The translations under genes were made by a program, and so were the position numbers. From Bacteroidota bacterium (GTDB lineage Bacteria > Bacteroidota > Bacteroidia > M30B66), in the NCBI GenBank assembly GCA_027483445.1, contig JAIXUS010000003.1, positions 36,173 to 100,172 of the forward strand: DNA of 64,000 bases, in the 5' to 3' direction. The notes beneath the pieces were generated by a model that saw nothing but the letters and a program-made list of their open reading frames with translations, was not told where the DNA came from and did not search any database. Below, one piece after another: positions 62,101-64,000 of this stretch; the first letter of the stretch is position 1; the number at the start of each line of letters is the position of its first letter.

Positions 62101-63019
62101 CTGTAACAGTCACAGGCAAATCAGATTGTGCCTGCGGTGAAATACGCTTCCCGGGGCCCTTATCGGCAGTAATGAAGTACCAGGCCGTATCAGAATAAAT
62201 ATTGCGTTGCTGCCGGAAAAGTTCGCGTGTCGCGTCGTAAGTCCATACAGTTGGTCCATGAGCATAAAATAAAATGTAATCTCCTTCGTCGAACGAATTG
62301 TCAGACTCTCCAGAAACTACTATCGCATTTTCGATTAAGTCGTCGGGGTAAAACACATTGTTTCTTTCAGGCAGCATAGCGCCTCCATTTCCATACACCC
62401 TAAGGTTTTTGGGGTTTATACCCACATTCATACCCATTGTGGCCAGCATGGCCCGAGGTATTTGATAGACTCCCGAAGCCGTTACCCCTACTTTTACAAA
62501 CGATCCACCGGCCAAAACCGATTCGGTGGTTGAAGAAGATCGACTTTTCCGCAGAACGTTATTGGTTGCTTGCCATCGAACGGCAAGCTCAAAACTGGTT
62601 AATTTTTCAATTGTACCTTGGTTACTTCTGATGGGCAAAATATTTAATTCCAATTGAGGTTTTCCACGCTCATATATAATATGTGCACGCACAACAGGCG
62701 AGGCACCAAAACTAATTCCTTTCAGAAGCTCTGCTTCCTGTGCGGAAAGAGGCTGCCATTGTGCCTTTTCAAAAGTGTAACTGGGGCTATCGCCGGATGA
62801 CTTCACGGGTACAGTCTCACTAAACCACGGCGCTTTGGCCGGTTCATCAAGATAAACTGCTCCATCGAAATGTGGCAACTTCAGTTTATTGTATTTAGAA
62901 ATGCTTATTTCTTTAACGCCAGTCCAACGTAATGTTCTGCTTATGGTATGCGATTGCGCATTAATCATAAGTTGCTGAACAGCAAGAAAAAGTGTGATAT
63001 ACAGAATTCTGTTTTTCAT
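59192..63019 (-). CDS. porU: Type IX secretion system sortase PorU
   Basis: 1275 residues. Signal peptide (NRILYITLFLAVQQLMINAQ), a large N-terminal beta region, then the C25 gingipain-like domain with His781 (NYAGHGGEEGLALERV) and Cys815 (LTATCEFSRFDNP); the spacing of 34 matches PorU enzymes. The C-terminus bears a Fn3/FlgD-like and T9SS type A-like region (VLNYPNPFTTNTQFFFE...). PorU cuts cargo CTDs and links the protein to lipopolysaccharide. The catalytic pair is intact. It precedes porV by 100 bp, the order found in other Bacteroidota. Confidence 0.95.
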   Translation of the reverse strand: MKNRILYITLFLAVQQLMINAQSHTISRTLRWTGVKEISISKYNKLKLPHFDGAVYLDEPAKAPWFSETVPVKSSGDSPSYTFEKAQWQPLSAQEAELLKGISFGASPVVRAHIIYERGKPQLELNILPIRSNQGTIEKLTSFELAVRWQATNNVLRKSRSSSTTESVLAGGSFVKVGVTASGVYQIPRAMLATMGMNVGINPKNLRVYGNGGAMLPERNNVFYPDDLIENAIVVSGESDNSFDEGDYILFYAHGPTVWTYDATRELFRQQRNIYSDTAWYFITADKGPGKRISPQAQSDLPVTVTAATFDDYAFIENDEENFLASGRRWFGNRMEVINSHSFTVSMSNLASGPHKLASRLANRGSSASNFSVSVNGQTFSQPVNSSDLNYLSPYVTENESLFNFSTSSSSINVSVAKPSNNSIGWIDYLTFNFKRNLIMDGSWMDFRNRELTEQGAVIEYSLGNANSSIRIWEVTNLYDIREQNATLNGSSLRFKVNSDTLREFVAVNVNGSFLQPIAGGLVANQNLHGLAQPDMIIVAPRALLSQANTLANLHRNYDGLDVIVAEVNQIYNEFSSGKQDIAGIRNFVRMFYERAEGNTEEMPRYLLMMGDGTFRPKRIGENGWTQLPTYESVESINPIGSYGSDDFFGLLDPTEGASIHSSGAGALDISIGRLPVSNVDEANAMLYKIEYYMTSQSTMNDWRNRICFVADDEDNNTHLEQQELVSAVVAQKFPVYNIDKVYLDAYPQESGAGGQRYPLVNLEIDNEMERGVLMMNYAGHGGEEGLALERVITIPDIEGYENLQNMPLFLTATCEFSRFDNPDFTSAGEYLVVNPQGGAIAAFTTTRLTFSTSNQALNRNVMDTLFSKVNGGFQRMGDILRAGKNKTGSSANNRSFALMGDPALMLAYPKQEVFTSSINGKNPAAFPDTISALELVTITGFVSADGVNPDASFNGVVVPTVFDKPTTLFTIGNDIGSGGSAAVPFQLQQNIIFRGPASVVNGQFSFSFVVPQDIQLQNGFGKISYYARKTGSLTDAHGYLNNLLVGGFSANPTTDDEGPTVRLFMNNEQFVSGGITDESPTLLAFVEDDIGINTVGTGIGHDITAVLDGNSSNPYILNDFYEPELDNFRKGTVRYPFRELSVGPHTITFKVWDVANNSSTASIDFVVVENEEMAINHVLNYPNPFTTNTQFFFESNQPGVPLTVEIQVFTVSGKMVKNIETVVQTSGYRSEPISWNGRDDYGDKIGRGVYVYRLKVTTPDGKTAEKFEKLVILN

Positions 63020-63137
63020 TCTTTGTGCGAATGGGTTAAAGATAGAACGTAATTTGGTTGTGTTGTGTTCCGACTGTCAGAACATCCCAACACAAGCAAT
63101 CTTTTTAGGAAAAACAATTTAAGTAAAGATGTTTGCG

Positions 63138-63167
63138 TTTGAACGGGTAGAATTTCTATTACATTTG
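63138..63167 (+). promoter_or_regulatory. Bacteroidota-type promoter for the PorP/SprF-type gene
   Basis: TTTG (63138-63141), 18 bp, TACATTTG (63160-63167), in the 257-bp divergent gap between porU and the next gene. It is about 110 bp upstream of the ATG, leaving a leader with no recognised element. Confidence 0.55.
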
Positions 63168-63276
63168 CTCACGTGGCAAAAAACGAGGTCTATCTTACAT
63201 TATTGCATCAATTGGTATTTTTACCCAATGAAACACCACATTTGCAGGGAGCGTTTAATTGTATAAATTCGTGTCG

Positions 63277-64000
63277 ATGTTAAAGAGGTTTATTCCATTG
63301 CTGATGCTTTGCATTGTGTCGGCAAGTTCACTGAAAGCGCAGGATCCGCAGTTCACGCAGTTCTACGCCAATCCGCTTTATCTGAATCCGGCCTTTGCCG
63401 GATCGGTGCGATGTTCCCGTTTTGTACTCAATTACAGGAATCAATGGCCGGCAATACCCGGAAACTTTGTTACCTACAGTGCCTCATGGGATCAGCACTT
63501 CGACGGGATTAATGGTGGTTTAGGCGTAATTGCAACTAACGACGTGGCCGGCGAAGGCACCCTCATCACAACAAGTGTGAGCGGTATTTATTCGTATCAC
63601 CTTCCGGTTAACCGATACTTCTCAATCAAGGCAGGCTTCCAAGCCACATTTACCAACCGACGCCTCGATTGGACTAAGCTAACCTTTGGCGACCAGATTG
63701 ACTCCCGTTACGGATTCATATATAATACACAAGAGGTTTTCGGACCGAATTCTGTTTCATTCCCCGATTTCAGCGCGGGTATTATCGGTTATTCCGACAA
63801 ATTCTTCGTTGGTTTTGCATTCCATCATCTTACGCAGCCCGACCAAAGCTTTTTGGTGCCATCAAGTCGCTTACCTCTAAAAATCACAGGCCACACAGGC
63901 GCGGTAATTCCACTAGGCCGTAAGACCCGTTTCAACGACCCGGCTAAAATTTCGCCGAACATTCTTTTCCAACAGCAGCAAGACTTCCGGCAGATTAATC
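63277..64000 (+). CDS. PorP/SprF-family T9SS membrane protein (3' partial)
   Basis: At least 241 residues, open at the window end. Signal peptide (MLKRFIPLLMLCIVSASSLKAQ), then the family block DPQFTQFYANPLYLNPAFAG and LNYRNQWPAIPGNFVTYSASW, followed by beta-strand pairs of an outer-membrane barrel (SFPDFSAGIIGYSDKFFVGF). PorP/SprF proteins serve either the gliding-motor/T9SS trans-envelope complex or the export of type B cargo, often paired with the cargo gene. It is divergent from porU. The true end lies outside the window. Confidence 0.93.
   Translation, partial: MLKRFIPLLMLCIVSASSLKAQDPQFTQFYANPLYLNPAFAGSVRCSRFVLNYRNQWPAIPGNFVTYSASWDQHFDGINGGLGVIATNDVAGEGTLITTSVSGIYSYHLPVNRYFSIKAGFQATFTNRRLDWTKLTFGDQIDSRYGFIYNTQEVFGPNSVSFPDFSAGIIGYSDKFFVGFAFHHLTQPDQSFLVPSSRLPLKITGHTGAVIPLGRKTRFNDPAKISPNILFQQQQDFRQIN

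Overview
The window reads as a chromosomal segment of a free-living Bacteroidota bacterium, most like the Flavobacteriales/Cryomorphaceae-type lineages. The evidence is type IX secretion (porU, porV and a PorP/SprF-family gene), several secreted proteins with type A or type B T9SS C-terminal sorting domains, a TonB-dependent receptor with an N-terminal carboxypeptidase-regulatory-like domain, S46 and M3 peptidases, and promoters of the Bacteroidota form TTG/TTTG-N18-20-TAnnTTTG. No rRNA, tRNA or CRISPR array was seen. Both ends cut genes: a DppC-type ABC permease at base 1 and a PorP/SprF-type gene at base 64000.

Layout. 0-4.2 kb: end of a peptide/nickel-type ABC permease, a secreted DUF1223 protein, a dispersed repeat, an AT-rich PIN toxin/antitoxin pair bounded by 14-bp imperfect inverted repeats, and a membrane adenylate cyclase. 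4.2-15.5 kb: a repeat-rich spacer, a 1920-residue secreted subtilisin-like protease, a second repeat-rich spacer, a MarR regulator divergent from a TonB-dependent receptor with a good operator candidate between them, and an unrecognised gene. 15.7-26.8 kb: a defence island built on a type I restriction-modification system (short HsdS, HsdM, KilA-N protein, full HsdS, REP-associated transposase, metallophosphoesterase, DUF3800 protein, a possible RNase-fold protein, a 56-aa ORF coupled to hsdR, HsdR, YgjP-like metalloprotease).

26.8-44.2 kb: secreted CotH-family protein, an ECF sigma/anti-sigma operon led by an unknown exported protein, thioredoxin, a DUF58 protein, then peptide-degrading enzymes (S46 DPP11-type, M14, M3) mixed with rpe, a MacB-type permease, DUF1761 and a fatty acid desaturase. 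44.4-54.3 kb: envelope and T9SS cargo genes, mscS-corA, an HsdR_N-like gene back to back with AMP nucleosidase, DUF4258, YwbE, M16 peptidase and deoxynucleoside kinase. 54.4-64 kb: a minus-strand run porU, porV, ispF, cdd, pdhA, pdhC, with the PorP/SprF-type gene divergent from porU.

How it fits together: the organism appears to live on protein and peptides, exporting a protease and adhesive multidomain proteins through T9SS, trimming peptides in the periplasm (DPP11, M14, M3) and importing products. The parts most worth a second look are the type I RM island, in which a transposase carries REP palindromes inside its own reading frame, the DUF3800/unknown pair and the hsdR-coupled micro-ORF inside it, the bounded TA cassette, and several families of structured intergenic repeats.
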